Positions 1 to 9,357 of a stretch of 50,829 nucleotides of DNA are shown piece by piece. Made by a program: the position numbers and the translations under genes. Source of the DNA: Bacteroidota bacterium. GTDB taxonomy: Bacteria > Bacteroidota > Bacteroidia > Palsa-965. The notes under the pieces are model-generated. The model saw nothing but the letters and a program-made list of their open reading frames with translations, did not search any database and had not been told where the DNA came from. The stretch's first letter is position 1; the number at the start of each line of letters is the position of its first letter. The stretch spans positions 1 through 50,829 of the forward strand of contig JAAFIA010000002.1 in the NCBI GenBank assembly GCA_013298545.1, in the 5' to 3' direction.

Positions 1-23
1 AACTGCAACGGATGGTTGCAGTT
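1..23 (+). promoter_or_regulatory. Perfect hairpin upstream of atpF
   Basis: The arms AACTGCAAC (1-9) and GTTGCAGTT (15-23) are perfect reverse complements around a 5-base loop. No T-run follows, so it is not a classical terminator. It lies just before atpF, probably in the atpE-atpF gap (atpE itself is outside the window). An RNA-processing or partial-attenuation role is an inference. Confidence 0.45.
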
Positions 24-82
24 GATGTACTCCAAAAACCAGTTTGAAACAAACTACGGCAACCGCCAAAATATTTCATACC

Positions 83-577
83 ATGGATTTGATTACACCC
101 GGCATAGGACTCGTATTTTGGATGACACTCGTCTTCCTCATCGTTCTATTCATCCTCAAAAAATTTGCATGGAAGCCGATTCTGAACATGATCAAAGAGC
201 GCGAAGAGTCGATCGACAACGCTTTGAAATCTGCAGAAAAAGCTAAGGCCGAAATGGCCGCGCTCAAATCCGACAACGAACGCATCGTGGCTGAAGCACG
301 CCAAGAACGCGACCGTATGTTGAAAGAAGCGCGCGACATGAAAGACTCCATCGTGGCTGAAGCAAAAACAAAGGCAAAAGAAGAAACCGACAAGATGCTC
401 TCTATTGCCCGCGAAACCATTCAGAACGAGAAAATGGCAGCTATCACCGAACTCAAAAATCAGGTGGCTACCCTTTCTATCGACATCGCAGAGAAAATTC
501 TCAAACGCGAACTTTCGTCAGAAAACAAACAAAAAGAACTTATCGGCGACCTGATGAAGGACGTCAAAATGAACTAA
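83..577 (+). CDS. atpF: ATP synthase F0 subunit b
   Basis: Subunit b is the peripheral stalk that holds the F1 head against the membrane Fo sector. The 164-residue protein has one N-terminal membrane segment (about residues 7-27) followed by a long charged coiled coil to the end, the usual layout and length. I chose ATG 83, which gives MDLITPGIG, because this directly precedes the membrane helix. An upstream in-frame ATG at 44 would add 13 residues that look unrelated. It is the first complete gene of an atpF-H-A-G series and ends 3 bases before atpH, so the two are surely co-transcribed. Confidence 0.95.
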   Translation: MDLITPGIGLVFWMTLVFLIVLFILKKFAWKPILNMIKEREESIDNALKSAEKAKAEMAALKSDNERIVAEARQERDRMLKEARDMKDSIVAEAKTKAKEETDKMLSIARETIQNEKMAAITELKNQVATLSIDIAEKILKRELSSENKQKELIGDLMKDVKMN

Positions 578-580
578 GTC

Positions 581-1138
581 ATGCGCGAATCTCGGGTATC
601 TTACCGTTACGCAAAATCGCTCCTCGATCTGGCCCTCGAAAAAGGTCAACTCGAAGACGTGCGTAATGACATGCTCTTGGTCAACAACACCATTCGTGAA
701 AACCACGAACTCGGTGTTTTGCTTCGTAGCCCCGTCATTAAAACCGATAAAAAGCAAGCCATTCTCAAAGCTATTTTCGGCGAAAAAGTAACGGTCATCT
801 CTGCTGAGTTTATGGACATCATTACCCGTAAACGTCGCGAAGGAGAACTTGAAGGCGTATCAAACGCATTTCTTAGTCAATATAAAAAGCATAAAAATAT
901 CCTCACCGCTGTTATCACAACATCACAAGGCCTCGATGCATCATTGCGTCAGCAGGTGTTGGATATTGTGCGCGGCTCCACAAAATCAGAAGTTGTGTTG
1001 GAGGAAAAAATTGATGCCACACTCATCGGTGGATTTGTCCTTCGTGTAGGCGATCAGCAGGTTGATGCCAGCATCATCCGCCAGATTCGCAACCTCGAAC
1101 GCAGTTTCAGCGAGAATCCTTACGTTAAAGAATTTTAA
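581..1138 (+). CDS. atpH: ATP synthase F1 subunit delta
   Basis: The delta subunit caps the F1 head and binds the b stalk. At 185 residues it has normal family length, with the typical N-terminal helical domain (SYRYAKSLLDLALEKG near the start) and the C-terminal segment GGFVLRVGDQQVDASI that marks the OSCP/delta family. It starts 3 bases after atpF and is followed 25 bases later by atpA. It acts at the inner face of the cytoplasmic membrane. Confidence 0.96.
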   Translation: MRESRVSYRYAKSLLDLALEKGQLEDVRNDMLLVNNTIRENHELGVLLRSPVIKTDKKQAILKAIFGEKVTVISAEFMDIITRKRREGELEGVSNAFLSQYKKHKNILTAVITTSQGLDASLRQQVLDIVRGSTKSEVVLEEKIDATLIGGFVLRVGDQQVDASIIRQIRNLERSFSENPYVKEF

Positions 1139-1163
1139 TTAAACGCCTTACAATAACAACACC

Positions 1164-2747
1164 ATGGCAGAAGTAAAACCCGCAGAAGTATCAGCAATCC
1201 TGCGTCAACAACTAGCCGGATTCAAATCGGCTAAAGAAATGGAAGAAGTGGGAACCGTTCTCCAAGTTGGCGACGGTATTGCCCGCATTTATGGCCTTTC
1301 AAACGCCCAATCTGGCGAATTGATCGAATTTGAAAACGGCCTTCGTGGCATCGTTCTCAACCTCGAAGAAGACAACGTTGGTGTCGTATTGCTCGGCCCA
1401 TCTACTGGAATCGCTGAAGGAGCAACCGTACGCCGTACAGGTAAAATTGCTTCTATCAACGTTGGTGAAGGCATGCTTGGCCGTGTTGTTGACACACTCG
1501 GAAATCCAATCGACGGTAAAGGCCCAATCAAAGGCGAAACCTACGAAATGCCATTGGAACGCAAAGCTCCTGGTGTTATCTTCCGTCAGCCCGTAACGGA
1601 ACCACTTCAAACTGGTATCAAAGCGATTGACGCGATGATTCCTGTTGGCCGTGGTCAACGCGAATTGGTTATCGGTGACCGTCAGACAGGTAAAACTGCG
1701 GTTTGTATCGATACCATCATCAACCAAAAAGAATTTTATGCTGCCGGTCAGCCTGTATTCTGTATTTATGTAGCTGTTGGACAAAAAGGTTCGACGATCG
1801 CTAACGTAGTACGTGTACTCGAAGAAAACGGCGCTATGGCTTATACCGTTGTTGTGGCTGCTCCTGCTGCTGATCCTGCTCCAATGCAGTTTTACGCACC
1901 AATGGCTGGTGCTGCAATCGGCGAATTTTTCCGCGATACTGGCCGTCCTGCTTTGATCGTTTATGATGATCTTTCTAAACAAGCCGTTGCTTACCGCGAA
2001 GTTTCCCTCCTGCTCCGTCGTCCTCCAGGACGTGAAGCGTACCCCGGTGACGTATTCTATCTTCACAGTCGTTTGCTTGAGCGCGCCGCGAAGGTGAACG
2101 CTTCTGACGAAGTTGCAAAAAACATGAACGATTTGCCTGAATCAATTCGTCACCTCGTTAAAGGTGGTGGCTCATTGACCGCGCTTCCGATCATCGAAAC
2201 ACAAGCGGGCGACGTTTCTGCATACATTCCAACCAACGTAATTTCAATTACCGACGGTCAGATCTTCTTGGAAACCAACTTGTTTAACGCAGGTATTCGT
2301 CCGGCAATTAACGTAGGTATTTCGGTATCGCGTGTAGGTGGTAACGCTCAGATTCGTACCATGAAAGCAGTTGCCGGAACGTTGAAACTCGACCAAGCGC
2401 AATACCGCGAATTGGAAGCGTTTGCAAAATTCGGTTCTGATCTTGACGCTGCTACCAAATCGGTTATCGATAAAGGTGCTCGTAACGTAGAGATTTTGAA
2501 GCAAGGCCAGTTTTCGCCCATGAAAGTAGAAGAGCAAATTGTGATCATCTACTGCGGAACAAAAGGGTTGTTGCGTGATGTTCCTGTAAACAAAGTTCGC
2601 GAATTTGAAGCCGACTTGCTTGCATACATGCGCGCAAAACACAGCGACGTTCTTGCTGAATTGAAAACAATCAAAAAACTGGAAGAGAAACAAATCAGCG
2701 CGATTGAAGCTGCTGCGAAAGATCTTTCAGCCAAATACAAAGCTTAA
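1164..2747 (+). CDS. atpA: ATP synthase F1 subunit alpha
   Basis: This is the non-catalytic nucleotide-binding alpha subunit of the F1 hexamer (527 residues, standard length is just over 500). Visible motifs are the Walker A loop GDRQTGKTA (about residues 171-179), the alpha/beta signature region around [19 protein letters not shown], and the arginine-finger region [11 protein letters not shown]. Its catalytic partner atpD is not here. In many Bacteroidota the atp genes are split, with atpD-atpC elsewhere, which fits this layout. The gene is intact and co-directional with its neighbours. Confidence 0.98.
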   Translation: MAEVKPAEVSAILRQQLAGFKSAKEMEEVGTVLQVGDGIARIYGLSNAQSGELIEFENGLRGIVLNLEEDNVGVVLLGPSTGIAEGATVRRTGKIASINVGEGMLGRVVDTLGNPIDGKGPIKGETYEMPLERKAPGVIFRQPVTEPLQTGIKAIDAMIPVGRGQRELVIGDRQTGKTAVCIDTIINQKEFYAAGQPVFCIYVAVGQKGSTIANVVRVLEENGAMAYTVVVAAPAADPAPMQFYAPMAGAAIGEFFRDTGRPALIVYDDLSKQAVAYREVSLLLRRPPGREAYPGDVFYLHSRLLERAAKVNASDEVAKNMNDLPESIRHLVKGGGSLTALPIIETQAGDVSAYIPTNVISITDGQIFLETNLFNAGIRPAINVGISVSRVGGNAQIRTMKAVAGTLKLDQAQYRELEAFAKFGSDLDAATKSVIDKGARNVEILKQGQFSPMKVEEQIVIIYCGTKGLLRDVPVNKVREFEADLLAYMRAKHSDVLAELKTIKKLEEKQISAIEAAAKDLSAKYKA

Positions 2748-2756
2748 TCGTAGCAT

Positions 2757-2780
2757 CATTGGCTGCGCAAGCAGTCAGGT
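2757..2780 (+). promoter_or_regulatory. GNRA-loop hairpin between atpA and atpG
   Basis: The sequence GGCTGC-GCAA-GCAGTC (2761-2776) forms a 6-bp stem, including one G-U pair, closed by a GCAA tetraloop. It occupies the 45-base atpA-atpG gap. No T-run follows. Such an element could stabilise or separate segments of the atp transcript; this role is inferred. Confidence 0.4.
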
Positions 2781-2792
2781 AAACTAACTACC

Positions 2793-3662
2793 ATGCCGAG
2801 TTTAAAAGAGGTCCGCAACCGAATTACATCTGTCTCCTCGACACAGCAGATCACCAGTGCCATGAAAATGGTATCGGCTGCCAAGTTGCGTCGTGCGCAA
2901 GATGCAATCACCCAAATGCGTCCTTATGCCACTAAACTGCGCGAGATTCTCGAAAATCTCAGTGCCTGTTTAGACAGCAGCGAGGGCGTTTATTCCAAAC
3001 AACGCGAGGTCAAAAACGTGTTGATGGTGGTCATTACATCGAACCGTGGTTTGGCGGGCGCATTCAATGCCAATATTGTGAAAGCGGCGACACGCACCAT
3101 TCGCGAAAATTATTCCAATGCCAATATTCAGTATTTGGCTATTGGTAAAAAAGGTGGCGACGCTTTTCGCAAAACAGCTTATACCGCTGCGTTTAGCGAT
3201 TTCAATGGCAACGAATTGTTTGACAATTTAGCTTTTGCGCGTGTAGCGCCTGTGGCCGAACGCATCATGCAAGCATTTGCTGACGGGCACTACGATAAAG
3301 TTGTACTGGTGTACAATCAGTTTAAAAACGCAGCCGTGCAATTGCCAACCGTAGAACAGTTTTTACCAGTTGTTCCTACACAAGGCAAAGAAACGAGCAA
3401 AACAGATTATTTGTTTGAGCCTGGCAAAGCCGAGATTGTTGAAGATTTGATTCCACGATCATTGAAAACACAACTCTACAAAGCCTTGCTCGATTCTGTT
3501 GCTGCCGAACACGGTGCGCGTATGACAGCGATGCACAAAGCAACGGACAACGCTAAAGATTTGCTGCGTTCATTGCGTATCACATACAACAAAGCCCGTC
3601 AAGCTTCGATTACCAACGAGATTTTAGAGATTGTTGGTGGTGCAGAGGCGTTGAATGGATAA
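2793..3662 (+). CDS. atpG: ATP synthase F1 subunit gamma
   Basis: The gamma subunit is the rotating central shaft of F1. The 289-residue protein begins MPSLKEVRNRITSV, continues with the typical N-terminal helix (SAMKMVSAAKLRRAQ), and ends with the conserved C-terminal helix (RMTAMHKATDNA and SITNEILEIVGGAEA). Length and both terminal signatures match the family. It is the last gene of the visible atp operon and is followed within about 20 bases by a strong intrinsic terminator, so transcription of this part ends here without atpD-atpC. Confidence 0.97.
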   Translation: MPSLKEVRNRITSVSSTQQITSAMKMVSAAKLRRAQDAITQMRPYATKLREILENLSACLDSSEGVYSKQREVKNVLMVVITSNRGLAGAFNANIVKAATRTIRENYSNANIQYLAIGKKGGDAFRKTAYTAAFSDFNGNELFDNLAFARVAPVAERIMQAFADGHYDKVVLVYNQFKNAAVQLPTVEQFLPVVPTQGKETSKTDYLFEPGKAEIVEDLIPRSLKTQLYKALLDSVAAEHGARMTAMHKATDNAKDLLRSLRITYNKARQASITNEILEIVGGAEALNG

Positions 3663-3678
3663 GTTTTTCACGTTTTTT

Positions 3679-3714
3679 AAAGCGTCGCAAGTAGCCTTGT
3701 GACGCTTTTTTTGT
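3679..3714 (+). terminator. Intrinsic terminator of the atp operon
   Basis: A 12-13 bp stem (AAAGCGTCGCAAG, 3679-3691, pairing with CTTGTGACGCTTT after a TAGC loop, one G-U pair) is followed by a T-rich tail. Confidence 0.9.
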
Positions 3715-3769
3715 TTTTGGATGCGTAAGAGCAGTCTTGTTCTATCTTTTTCTTGATGATGAATTGATA

Positions 3770-3777
3770 TAGGTTTG
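3770..3777 (+). promoter_or_regulatory. Possible -7 promoter element (TAGGTTTG)
   Basis: TAGGTTTG fits the Bacteroidota -7 consensus TAnnTTTG and lies 26 bases before the start codon at 3804. No well-spaced -33 TTTG is visible, so the assignment is tentative. Confidence 0.35.
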
Positions 3778-3803
3778 ATGTTGAATCATAATTCTTATCA
3801 AGC

Positions 3804-6206
3804 ATGAAAATCCTTTTCCGCTATCTTGTCTTAGTTATCTTTTTTTGTTTTTCGCAAAAAAGCAATGCTCAGGTAACGATTACTCAGTTTACAACAACGG
3901 TTCAAAACCAAGGTTGTTTCATTCCTATGGTTGTAACGTTTGGCATTCAAGGCTATATCAATAATTATGTTTTGAATGATTCTGTAACAGTACACATCGA
4001 CTTTGGCGATTCGAATGATACAACATTTAGATCCCCAACGATACAGTCGTTTCAATACGGATACTTCTATACATTTGCCAATCATACCTATACGACGGTA
4101 AATATCTTTCCGGTAATGACCATTGTTACAGGGCCAAATAATTTTGCAGATACTACAAGTGCAGCATTTATGACTACAACAACTTGTAACAACGTTACCG
4201 GAAAATTATTTCTTGATTTTGATGGCAGTTGCTCGTTGACTGCTGGCGACTCGGTCATGGCCAATACACCCATTTATTTAAAAAACAATGGACATATTGT
4301 TGCACAAGGAGGTACAAATGTATTGGGCGATTACATGATAAGTGCGGCTCCTGGTTTTACCTATCAGTTGTTTGCTGGCGATACCAGTCGTTCTACTTTA
4401 AATGCCGTAATTCCATTGTCGTGTTCGAGTAGCCAAGGTATGAGCATTACACCTGCCCCATCAATCAATCAGGATTTGATTGTTTTAGATACCTCAACGG
4501 TTATACTTATTAACGCGCTCGATACGAATTCTCAAGTATTGAACAACTGCGTTCCTTATACTACTAATTTTTCCGTTTTCGGCCGTGTTTTTAATCCGTC
4601 GCTTCAGGATTCCATTGCGCTCTATTTTAATTTTGGTGATGGCCAAGATACAACGTTTTGGGTAAGTGTTTGGTTCGTTGGCCCTTACGAAGGGCAATTT
4701 TCGGGTTCTGTCCCTCACACATTTTATGCGCAAGGATTATACAATGCTCTTTATGCTGCAACGCGGAATGATGGAACGGCAGATACACTCGTTCGTTATG
4801 CTGAAGTTAATGTTGCTGATAGCTGTGGTAGTATTCAAGGGTATGTGTATAACGACATTAATGGAAATTGTATTTACGATAGTGGCGATCTACCGTTGAG
4901 CAACGAGTTAATAAATTTAACGCTCAACAACAACACCATCGTTAGCACAATGACAGATATATCTGGCCACTACTCTATTAGTGCAAGTATCGGCAATTAC
5001 ACGCTTTCAATAAATACTGTTCTCCTTTATACAAAAGCTTATGTTCCTGTTTGTCCAGCATCGGGTTCCAGTAGCATAACAGTAAGTGCTAATACAACAT
5101 TTGCAGATTTTGCGGTGGAGTGTGTTACAGGATTTAACTTTATTCCATATACAACTATAACAGGTTCAATTACACCAACAACAACTGCTATTATTTATCC
5201 TTTGTCACAGAGTTGGTCTTGTCTTCCTTCTTCGGGTATAATTCACTTGATTCTTGATCCAAAAGTTTTTTTTGTTTCAAATAGTAATGCAAACAACACA
5301 TACTCTTTTCATGGCGATACCATTTCTTGGCCTTTCTATGGTCTGCAAACAGGCGACCATTTTATTGGAAACGCCGCTTATAACGGCGTAAGCGTACAAG
5401 GCGTTCCTAGTTTATTACCCACAGATACACTATGTTTTAATGTCCTTGTTACTCCACTTGCAGGAGACATTAATCCATCTGATAATTTATATACGTTTTG
5501 TGAATTAGCATACACTCCGTACGATCCCAATGCAAAATATGTATCGCCAGAAGGCATTGGCGCATCAGGAATTATTCCTGCTGATACCGCATTAACATAT
5601 ACGGTTCAATTTCAAAATACCGGAACCTTTGCCGCACGCGATATTTATATTTTAGATACGCTCGATGCCGATTTGGATTTGGCTACGCTTGTCGTTCTTG
5701 GCAGCAGTCATCCGATGGATGTGCAAATTTTGCCCGGAAATGTATTGCGTTTCAATTTCCCGCTCATTTGGTTGCCCGACAGCAACTCAAACGAACCAGC
5801 TAGTCATGGCTGGGTGCACTACTACATCGATCAAAAACAAAACCTTGCGCCTGGAACAGTGATTGAAAACACGGCATCTATCTATTTCGATTTTAATGCG
5901 CCAGTGGTTACAAACACAACCATCAACACCTTAGAAAATCCAGCAGCAATAGAACAGTTTGTGTCTGAAAATGGTGTTGCTGTTTTCCCAAATCCGGCAA
6001 GCGATGAAATCAATTTAGTTTTTGAAAAATCATTTATGGGAACAATTATGCTAACAGATGCTTTGGGACGTGTTGTACAACTACAAAGAATAAACACAAA
6101 CACGACAGCCAAATTGATGTTGGAAAACTTACCTGCGGGCGTTTACTCGCTTGTGATTCAGGATGGCGAAAAACAGGTGGTGAAGAAGATTGTGGTGGCA
6201 AGGTAG
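3804..6206 (+). CDS. T9SS-secreted multidomain protein (PKD-like, SdrD-B-like, DUF7619-type)
   Basis: This 800-residue protein has a signal peptide (about residues 1-22, ending SNAQ) and a C-terminal T9SS type A sorting domain (about 725-800, with VFPNPASDE and LPAGVYSLVIQDG). Between them I see two PKD-like beta domains containing HIDFGDSNDTTF and YFNFGDGQDTTF, two SdrD-B-like segments (LFLDFDGSC and YVYNDINGNC) that usually act as spacers, and a region from about 570 to 705 (DPNAKYVSPEG...LTYTVQFQNTGT) typical of DUF7619 conserved-repeat domains. The protein is therefore exported, its tail is removed, and it is released or anchored to the surface. An adhesin or structural role is likely, but no enzyme domain is seen and the substrate is unknown. 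Confidence 0.85.
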   Translation: MKILFRYLVLVIFFCFSQKSNAQVTITQFTTTVQNQGCFIPMVVTFGIQGYINNYVLNDSVTVHIDFGDSNDTTFRSPTIQSFQYGYFYTFANHTYTTVNIFPVMTIVTGPNNFADTTSAAFMTTTTCNNVTGKLFLDFDGSCSLTAGDSVMANTPIYLKNNGHIVAQGGTNVLGDYMISAAPGFTYQLFAGDTSRSTLNAVIPLSCSSSQGMSITPAPSINQDLIVLDTSTVILINALDTNSQVLNNCVPYTTNFSVFGRVFNPSLQDSIALYFNFGDGQDTTFWVSVWFVGPYEGQFSGSVPHTFYAQGLYNALYAATRNDGTADTLVRYAEVNVADSCGSIQGYVYNDINGNCIYDSGDLPLSNELINLTLNNNTIVSTMTDISGHYSISASIGNYTLSINTVLLYTKAYVPVCPASGSSSITVSANTTFADFAVECVTGFNFIPYTTITGSITPTTTAIIYPLSQSWSCLPSSGIIHLILDPKVFFVSNSNANNTYSFHGDTISWPFYGLQTGDHFIGNAAYNGVSVQGVPSLLPTDTLCFNVLVTPLAGDINPSDNLYTFCELAYTPYDPNAKYVSPEGIGASGIIPADTALTYTVQFQNTGTFAARDIYILDTLDADLDLATLVVLGSSHPMDVQILPGNVLRFNFPLIWLPDSNSNEPASHGWVHYYIDQKQNLAPGTVIENTASIYFDFNAPVVTNTTINTLENPAAIEQFVSENGVAVFPNPASDEINLVFEKSFMGTIMLTDALGRVVQLQRINTNTTAKLMLENLPAGVYSLVIQDGEKQVVKKIVVAR

Positions 6207-6265
6207 TTTTATAGCCCGCGTTTTCAATGTAACAAAGATGGCTTTTGTGGAAAATAACCTGTGTA

Positions 6266-6991
6266 TTATTCGTAAACATACTGGAAGATTGTAGCGGGTC
6301 GCGGACGATCTGCAAGCCAAATTTCAAAATCGGTATTTAAACCAAAGTCATCGTGTACAATAGCCTGACTGATTAATCCGTCTTTTCGATAGGAATACGA
6401 TATGTTGTAAATTACACTTGGCGATGGTAATTCGTCAGGTGGTGCTTGTGTTCCATTAAGCCCTTCTTGAAAAATCAAGCGGCCTAGTGAGTCGTAAGAA
6501 AAGTTTTCTTGCGAAACCATGACTATCGCCTCGGGTTGACAAGTCATACGAACAAGCTGCCCAGAATCGTTATAAAAATAATTTTCCGTTAGGCTTCCTT
6601 TTTCACAACTGTATATTCGTCGTTGAATCAATTGCCCTTGTTCGTTATACCAATTGCGAAAACCAATGGAATCGAAAAAACACTGTTTTTTTTGCTTCTG
6701 CAAACAACATATCAATCTCCCCAAATTATCGTACGTTATTGCATAACGACTTGTATCTGAAGATCCAAAGTCATAAAATGATTTTTCTTTTATCGGAAAA
6801 TGTTGTTGCGAATTCCAAACCCAAACAGTATCAGTCAAACTATCCTGCATCAACCGCAAGACGGTAATTTTTCTAATGGCTAATTGACGAACGAGTACGC
6901 TATCAGGTATGCGTTGCGCAAATACTGAATTTGAAAAAAGAGAAACAACAACGGTAATTTTCCATAAAGCAAAACGCACAACATCCATCAT
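6266..6991 (-). CDS. Secreted protein with YD-like repeats, function unknown
   Basis: The 241-residue product has an N-terminal signal peptide (cut probably near VFAQ, residues 22-26). The body contains several motifs of the form Y-D-x-L-G-R-L and Y-N-D-S-G-Q-L (ITYDNLGRLIC, WYNEQGQLIQ, FYNDSGQLVR, FSYDSLGRLIF), which resemble the YD/RHS-type short repeats found in many Bacteroidota surface proteins. There is no T9SS tail and no lipobox. Its start overlaps the stop of the upstream capA-like gene (ATGA overlap at 6988-6991), so the two are translationally coupled. It converges with the T9SS gene ending at 6206. Function not recognised. Confidence 0.7.
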   Translation of the reverse strand: MMDVVRFALWKITVVVSLFSNSVFAQRIPDSVLVRQLAIRKITVLRLMQDSLTDTVWVWNSQQHFPIKEKSFYDFGSSDTSRYAITYDNLGRLICCLQKQKKQCFFDSIGFRNWYNEQGQLIQRRIYSCEKGSLTENYFYNDSGQLVRMTCQPEAIVMVSQENFSYDSLGRLIFQEGLNGTQAPPDELPSPSVIYNISYSYRKDGLISQAIVHDDFGLNTDFEIWLADRPRPATIFQYVYE

Positions 6992-8232
6992 CGCTCCACC
7001 ACATTACCCGTCCGCTTGCGCATCATCACTTTCGTATCGCCATAAGCTTCGCACATTTTACGCTTTGATTCGCCATCAATCCAATTGGGCAACGAATCAT
7101 TTTCGCACCAATTTGCAGGCAAAATCAAATAGTTTTTTTTCTGCGGCGAATAATTGCGGTACACCCATGTTGGTGTAAATGCCGCAGGAAGCAATTTCGC
7201 TTTTCCGGTTGTTGCATTGTACTCCAGTTCTAGATTTAAAATGACACCAGCATCGGTATAGCGCCAATACTGATTGGAAATAAAATTCCCCAACGACCAA
7301 GCCACCAAGCCCGAATCGAGCATGGCGCCGTTTTGTGTTTTAAAATATTCTACTGGACCAACCACATGCGGATGCGCACCAATCACCAAATCGGCACCCG
7401 CAGCCACCGCATACCGAAACATGGTGTCTTGTTGGGGCACAGGTTCTGCCCTATTTTCCCAACCCCAATGATAAAAGACCAAAACCAATTGCGCACCTTG
7501 CACACGCGCACGTTTCACATCATCTGTAACCAATGTACTATCCGCCACATTCAACATCCATTTATGATTGGCCGATGGATAAGCACCATTTGTTCCGTAA
7601 GTATAATTTAGAATACCAATACGCAAGCCTTTTAAATTCACAATCCGCACCGAGTCGCGATCGGCTTGTGAAGTGAATGTTCCGGTTGTTGGCAATTCAT
7701 TTAAACGCAATTGTTCTAACGTGCGCAGCAAACCCTCTTCGCCCGTATCCATGCTGTGGTTGTTGGAGGTTACCAAAAAATCGAACCCCGCTTTTTTTAG
7801 TGCCGGAATATACGCATCGGGTGTATTGAATGCCGGATAACCGCCATACGGCAAGCGCTTTCCAGCAGTTGTCGTTTCTAAATTTCCTATTGTAAAATCT
7901 GATGCCGAGAGTGCTGCTGCAATTTCATCAAACGTTCCCGTAAAATCATAACTACCATCTGCTTGCCGCGCGCAATTCATTTGCGGCACATGGCACATCA
8001 AATCGCCCACAAAAGCCATGCTGATGCGCACCGTGGAATCGGCCAGGACTGTAGGGGCTTTTGCCAAAACAGGGGCCGAAGGCCGAACACGATCAATCAA
8101 AACACCACACAAAACCAAGACCGGAAAAACAAGCAAGACCAACCAGAGCGCACCCGGTACTGCTGGAATAGAAAGCCGGAGAAAGCCTCGCTCAGAGGTA
8201 TCGACAGCAATTGGAAAGGCAAGAACAACCAT
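6988..8232 (-). CDS. CapA-family calcineurin-like phosphoesterase, membrane anchored
   Basis: The protein belongs to the CapA/PgsA family of metallophosphatase-fold proteins associated with extracellular poly-gamma-glutamate or other envelope polymers. Family motifs are present in order: AFVGDLMCH, IGNLETT, TSNNHSMD, FYHWGWE, IGAHPHVV and WSLGNFIS, supplying the Asp/Asn/His metal ligands. One membrane segment (about residues 25-45 of the ATG form) puts the catalytic domain outside. I prefer ATG 8232; an in-frame GTG at 8247 adds five residues and follows a stop codon directly. No other poly-glutamate synthesis genes are nearby, so the substrate is open. It is coupled by ATGA overlap to the downstream secreted protein. 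The N-terminus is uncertain because an overlapping frame also encodes a plausible start (see findings). Confidence 0.8.
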   Translation of the reverse strand: MVVLAFPIAVDTSERGFLRLSIPAVPGALWLVLLVFPVLVLCGVLIDRVRPSAPVLAKAPTVLADSTVRISMAFVGDLMCHVPQMNCARQADGSYDFTGTFDEIAAALSASDFTIGNLETTTAGKRLPYGGYPAFNTPDAYIPALKKAGFDFLVTSNNHSMDTGEEGLLRTLEQLRLNELPTTGTFTSQADRDSVRIVNLKGLRIGILNYTYGTNGAYPSANHKWMLNVADSTLVTDDVKRARVQGAQLVLVFYHWGWENRAEPVPQQDTMFRYAVAAGADLVIGAHPHVVGPVEYFKTQNGAMLDSGLVAWSLGNFISNQYWRYTDAGVILNLELEYNATTGKAKLLPAAFTPTWVYRNYSPQKKNYLILPANWCENDSLPNWIDGESKRKMCEAYGDTKVMMRKRTGNVVER

Positions 8233-8379
8233 GCTACAAAGTAACACCTCTTAGACCAATTATCAAACCAAGGGGGCTTCTTACCCGCTATTTTAACAGC
8301 CATACACTATGCATATTTTGACAAATACTTGCTTTTTTTGGACAATTCCCTGCTTTTCAGCTCTTTTCAAAAAAATATA

Positions 8380-8410
8380 TTTGGATTATCCAATGTCTTT
8401 CCTATATTTG
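8380..8410 (+). promoter_or_regulatory. Bacteroidota-type promoter (TTTG-N19-TATATTTG)
   Basis: TTTG at 8380-8383 and TATATTTG at 8403-8410 are separated by 19 bases, an excellent match to the -33/-7 consensus TTTG...TAnnTTTG. It serves the lipoprotein gene starting at 8496. An upstream in-frame ATG at 8421 would lie almost at the transcription start, which argues for the ATG at 8496. Confidence 0.8.
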
Positions 8411-8495
8411 TTAATAAGAAATGAATAAGTCGGGCTGTCAAATGTCATTATTCATTTTCAAAAAAGACTCAACCACCTCTAATAAACAGAAGATC

Positions 8496-9284
8496 ATGAA
8501 AAAATCCCTCCTTCTCGTTCCCGCATTTGCGTTGGCTTTCGGCCTCAACTCATGCAAAAAAGACGACACAGCAGAATCTGGAGAAATCACCTCCGTTTCT
8601 ACAAAATACAAAGCATTTGTCATGAAGCACTCTGCTACATGGTGTGGCCCTTGCGGAACGTATGCATATCCTGCAGTTCACGATTTGCTCGAACAACAAG
8701 GCGATAACGTAACGTGTATCTACATTCAAGATGGTGATGATCTTGTAAGCACTGCTAACATTCCTGCCGGCCAGTCAGTTCTTGCCGACCATTGGGGTTT
8801 TGGACTTCCTGGCTCTGCTGTAAACGCAGGTCCTGAAACTTACCCGTCTTTGAGTGCACTCAACACACAAGTAAATACAGCACTCAATGCAAATCGTTCT
8901 GCAAAAGCAGGTATCGGTATTTCGCACGTTGTAGAAGCTGCTGGTGTTAAAGTAACTGCTAAAGTTGTTGCTTTTTCTGATCTTCCTTCTGGCACATACA
9001 GCCTTGCGCTTTACCTCACCGAAGATAACATGATGGAACATCAAAATGGTCTTACTGCAACTGAGGTTGAATTTGACCATGTACTCGTAGGCATTGCCGA
9101 TGGAAAAGCTTTTGGAACAACTTTGTTTTCTACTGCTACAAAAGGTCAGAAATTTGATAAAGAAGTAACCATTCCAATTTCTGGTGCTGTGCGTAACCGT
9201 GCCAACCTTCGCGTTGTTGCTGTTCTCTGGAAACTCGACGCAAACGGCGAACCTGTTGATGTGATCAACTCAAACGTATATTAA
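8496..9284 (+). CDS. Thioredoxin-fold lipoprotein (Omp28-like)
   Basis: The 262-residue product is a lipoprotein (signal MKKSLLLVPAFALAFGLNSC, with the lipidated Cys at position 20) whose mature part begins with a thioredoxin-like strand and active-site motif HSATWCGPCG. The pattern of a Trp-Cys-Gly-Pro-Cys motif followed by a long beta-rich C-terminal half matches the Omp28-type lipoproteins of Bacteroidota. Both active-site cysteines are present, so thiol-disulfide activity in the periplasm or at the outer membrane is plausible, although Omp28 proteins are also reported as adhesin-like. The start at 8496 is chosen from the signal peptide and the promoter position; the longer form from 8421 would put 25 extra residues before the signal. 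It is monocistronic, with its own promoter and a strong terminator. Confidence 0.85.
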   Translation: MKKSLLLVPAFALAFGLNSCKKDDTAESGEITSVSTKYKAFVMKHSATWCGPCGTYAYPAVHDLLEQQGDNVTCIYIQDGDDLVSTANIPAGQSVLADHWGFGLPGSAVNAGPETYPSLSALNTQVNTALNANRSAKAGIGISHVVEAAGVKVTAKVVAFSDLPSGTYSLALYLTEDNMMEHQNGLTATEVEFDHVLVGIADGKAFGTTLFSTATKGQKFDKEVTIPISGAVRNRANLRVVAVLWKLDANGEPVDVINSNVY

Positions 9285-9298
9285 TCTGCTGTCTTTTT

Positions 9299-9335
9299 TA
9301 AAAAGCAAGGATCAAACCGATCCTTGCTTTTTTTT
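9299..9335 (+). terminator. Intrinsic terminator after the Omp28-like gene
   Basis: A 13-bp perfect stem (AAAAGCAAGGATC, 9301-9313, with GATCCTTGCTTTT, 9319-9331) surrounds an AAACC loop and is followed by a run of T. Confidence 0.95.
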
Positions 9336-9357
9336 ACACTTTTTTTAGCTCGTTACT

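Noticed and set aside
1299-2066. Long open frame on the minus strand opposite atpA
   Set aside because: It is the complement of a strongly conserved, highly expressed gene and its translation resembles no family; a codon-bias shadow.
3663-3803. Search for tRNA or other structured RNA genes in the gaps
   Set aside because: No cloverleaf or CCA-ending tRNA-like pattern seen in this or the other intergenic stretches; only terminators and promoter elements.
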